Below are positions 60,689 to 61,766 of a DNA stretch of 61,766 nucleotides, in pieces. The notes below the pieces were generated by a model. The model worked only from the letters and a program-made list of their open reading frames with translations, did no database searches and was not told where the DNA came from. The translations under genes and the position numbers were made by a program. The stretch comes from a virus, in IMG/VR virus record IMGVR_UViG_3300029787_000034, positions 1 through 61,766 of that record; one strand, 5' to 3'. Numbering within the stretch: the first letter of the stretch is position 1; the number at the start of each line of letters is the position of its first letter.

Positions 60689-60696
60689 CATAAATA
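60689..60696 (+). promoter_or_regulatory. Late promoter CATAAATA
   Basis: Predicted +1 is 60702, three bases before the next ATG, an almost leaderless arrangement. Confidence 0.65.
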
Positions 60697-60704
60697 GTAT
60701 TGAT

Positions 60705-60938
60705 ATGCTAACATATCCATACGTTCATCCAATGCAAGGACTTTACTTACTAGCGATGCTCCTCTCTGATCATCACCCTTCCCACTGGGAAATGTCATGT
60801 GATGAGTGGAACCGAAACAGGATTGAGATACTCAGCGATGGGAATCTTAACTCTGACTCTCATGAGTATCTCATAGATTACTTTAAGAGCAAGGTTTCGG
60901 ATAGTGAATGTAAAGCTTGGTCTATTGGACGCAAGTAA
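60705..60938 (+). CDS. Hypothetical protein, 77 aa
   Basis: Begins MLTYPYVHPMQGLYLLAMLLSDHHPSHW; His, Trp and Tyr are frequent. The short hydrophobic run is followed by a soluble acidic part (YLIDYFKSKVSDSE). ATG 60732 is an alternative start giving a normal leader. No domain known. Confidence 0.6.
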   Translation: MLTYPYVHPMQGLYLLAMLLSDHHPSHWEMSCDEWNRNRIEILSDGNLNSDSHEYLIDYFKSKVSDSECKAWSIGRK

Positions 60939-60966
60939 GCCGACTCGGAACGGATTCGTTCATCCT

Positions 60967-61146
60967 ATGTACAACATACTACTCAGTCTAATAGCAATAG
61001 GAGCACCACTTGATTGTGGTCATGCTGCTGAACTATTAGAAAGTGTCATCAACAACCCTAATAGATCTGAGAGATTAGAACTAACAAGAGTTATAGTTGC
61101 ACACACTGACCCCATATGTTTTCCATCGGACGCAAAAGACGACTGA
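60967..61146 (+). CDS. Hypothetical protein, 59 aa
   Basis: ATG 60967 (MYNILLSLIAIGAPLDCGHAAELL). Upstream TTG or GTG starts would overlap the preceding gene; they are less likely but possible. Helical, with one Cys-Gly-His stretch. Ends 42 nt before the DUF4278-like gene. Confidence 0.5.
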   Translation: MYNILLSLIAIGAPLDCGHAAELLESVINNPNRSERLELTRVIVAHTDPICFPSDAKDD

Positions 61147-61188
61147 AGGAACGGTCTAATCAACCTCATTCCAACAGGAGAAACCCAA

Positions 61189-61314
61189 ATGGCTAACGTC
61201 ACATACCGTGGAGTTCAGTACGATACAAAGAATCGTCCTAATCAGAACACACAACAGAAGAACGATACACCTCTAGTGTACCGTGGAATAAAAGTAGCAA
61301 AAGGAGACAAGTAA
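61189..61314 (+). CDS. DUF4278-like peptide, 41 aa
   Basis: AGGAG precedes the ATG at good spacing. Two YRG motifs, VTYRGVQYD and LVYRGIKVA, separated by a Gln/Asn/Lys linker match the layout of DUF4278, a domain largely confined to cyanobacteria and their phages. Function unknown. Confidence 0.65.
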   Translation: MANVTYRGVQYDTKNRPNQNTQQKNDTPLVYRGIKVAKGDK

Positions 61315-61315
61315 C

Positions 61316-61402
61316 ATGCTAGTAACTACAGAGATCATGCTTGCCAGTGTGCTATTTCTGGCAGTCATCTACGCAGAAGTACGCTTTCTCTATTCCCACT
61401 AA
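61316..61402 (+). CDS. Membrane microprotein, 28 aa
   Basis: ATG one base after the preceding stop. A single hydrophobic helix (IMLASVLFLAVIYAEV) and a short tail ending YSH. The stop overlaps a late promoter motif. Confidence 0.45.
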   Translation: MLVTTEIMLASVLFLAVIYAEVRFLYSH

Positions 61403-61405
61403 ATA
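61399..61405 (+). promoter_or_regulatory. Late promoter CTAAATA upstream of a candidate small RNA
   Basis: Predicted +1 is 61411, the first base of a hairpin. No gene of normal size follows before the terminator at 61447. Confidence 0.6.
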
Positions 61406-61410
61406 ATGAT

Positions 61411-61473
61411 GACATCTTTCGTGCGATGTCTTCATTCGGAACTTACAGACCCCTACTAGTAGGGGTCTTTTTT
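61411..61473 (+). ncRNA. Candidate late small RNA (~63 nt)
   Basis: Runs from predicted +1 61411 to the terminator's T run. The 5' hairpin is GACATC (61411-61416) pairing with GATGTC (61425-61430); the 3' hairpin is the terminator. The only frame inside (ATG 61407, 17 codons) starts before +1. Confidence 0.45.
61447..61473 (+). terminator. Intrinsic terminator
   Basis: 10-bp stem AGACCCCTAC/GTAGGGGTCT with a minimal loop and six Ts. The strongest terminator in the window. Confidence 0.92.
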
Positions 61474-61531
61474 ATGTCAGGAAATGCAAATTAAAAGAAG
61501 TTTAATAATGTATTAAGGATCACATAACTTG

Positions 61532-61537
61532 TATAAT
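61532..61537 (+). promoter_or_regulatory. Possible sigma70 -10 (TATAAT) for the last gene
   Basis: TATAAT 28 nt before ATG 61565, with no convincing -35. Bases 61474-61564 otherwise show nothing recognisable. Confidence 0.4.
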
Positions 61538-61564
61538 ATAGTGAGGTTTATTCTAGAAAAACTC

Positions 61565-61766
61565 ATGAAAGCATTAGCAGTTGGCCTGCTCGCTCTTGGT
61601 GTATCAGCACCAGTAGTCGCAGGACCTTACGTTTCCACCAAGGTAGCAGCCAAGGGTGAGAACTCAGACTTCGAGAAGACAGAAGTCGAAGCTCGTATCG
61701 GATACGAAACAAAAACAGGTAATTTAAAACCTTACATCGAAATCGGTCCTAACTGGGAGATGAAAG
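61565..61766 (+). CDS. Exported protein, beta-barrel-like (3' end outside window)
   Basis: 67 complete codons are visible. Signal peptide MKALAVGLLALGVSAPVVA with cleavage before GPYV. The mature start alternates charged and hydrophobic residues (EVEARIGYETKTGNLKPYIEIGP), as in outer-membrane beta-barrels or porin-like proteins. A phage-encoded exported barrel could alter the host envelope. Truncated by the window edge. Confidence 0.65.
   Translation, partial: MKALAVGLLALGVSAPVVAGPYVSTKVAAKGENSDFEKTEVEARIGYETKTGNLKPYIEIGPNWEMK

Noticed and set aside
1-61766. tRNA genes, CRISPR arrays, insertion sequences, homing endonucleases, photosystem genes (psbA/psbD)
   Set aside because: Looked for by eye and not found. 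The polymerase and RNR genes are uninterrupted. A tRNAscan or profile search would be needed to exclude weak cases.

Overview
The window is about 62 kb from the core of a T4-like cyanophage (cyanomyovirus). The evidence is a nearly complete T4 order of virion genes (17-18-19-20-67-like-21-22-23), recombination genes (uvsY-uvsW, 47-46, uvsX), replication genes (45, 44, 62, regA, 43, 41, 61), the late sigma gp55 and class I ribonucleotide reductase. Phycobilin genes (pebS fragment, pcyA, heme oxygenase) and a DUF4278-like peptide point to a marine Prochlorococcus/Synechococcus host. The sequence is AT-rich and densely packed. Most genes are on the + strand, many joined by ATGA, GTGA or TAATG overlaps. 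No stretch longer than about 165 bases lacks a gene or a recognisable signal. I saw no tRNA, IS element or CRISPR array.

Layout. 1-1259: phycobilin reductases. 1261-3125: small genes and a thermonuclease. 3126-13605: terminase, sheath, tube, portal, core, protease, scaffold, capsid. 13679-17747: small membrane proteins, a tube-like protein, UvsY, UvsW. 17802-21639: gp55 and the gp47/gp46 nuclease. 21808-25148: an HExxH-VWA protein and a MoxR/CobS ATPase. 25145-31267: sliding clamp, clamp loader and RegA, split by accessory genes (two DNA methyltransferases, a putative dioxygenase, small proteins). 31264-35768: carbamoyltransferase, a holin-like protein and late small genes. 35758-37590: a minus-strand block of three secreted proteins. 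37750-40957: Hsp20 and a full-length glycine decarboxylase P protein. 41056-47870: polymerase, UvsX, a prolyl-hydroxylase-like enzyme, helicase, MazG. 48427-55400: a late cassette (nuclease-like, ligase-like and HxGH nucleotidyltransferase-like proteins), basic proteins, an Ig-like virion protein. 55408-60503: primase, NrdA, heme oxygenase, NrdB. 60525-61766: small genes, a candidate late small RNA, and the start of an exported protein.

Regulation. A motif close to the T4 late promoter (C/T/G-A/T-TAAATA) recurs upstream of virion and lysis-type genes, on both strands. With T4 geometry (last A at -6) several sites put +1 on, or within three bases of, the start codon, suggesting leaderless late mRNAs. 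Sigma70-type promoters precede gp55, the CobS-like gene and the DNA polymerase operon. Intrinsic terminators follow gp23, a 54-residue protein, hsp20, the MazG operon and the candidate small RNA.

Functional reading. The phage carries its own replication, recombination and late-transcription machinery. It adds host-type metabolism that plausibly feeds DNA synthesis and light harvesting: RNR, MazG, glycine decarboxylation to one-carbon units, heme breakdown to biliverdin plus iron, and bilin reduction. Most interesting items: the gcvP cassette, heme oxygenase between the two RNR subunits, the late nuclease/ligase-like/nucleotidyltransferase cassette, a capsid-N-terminus peptide repeated in another protein, and several RNA-level signals.
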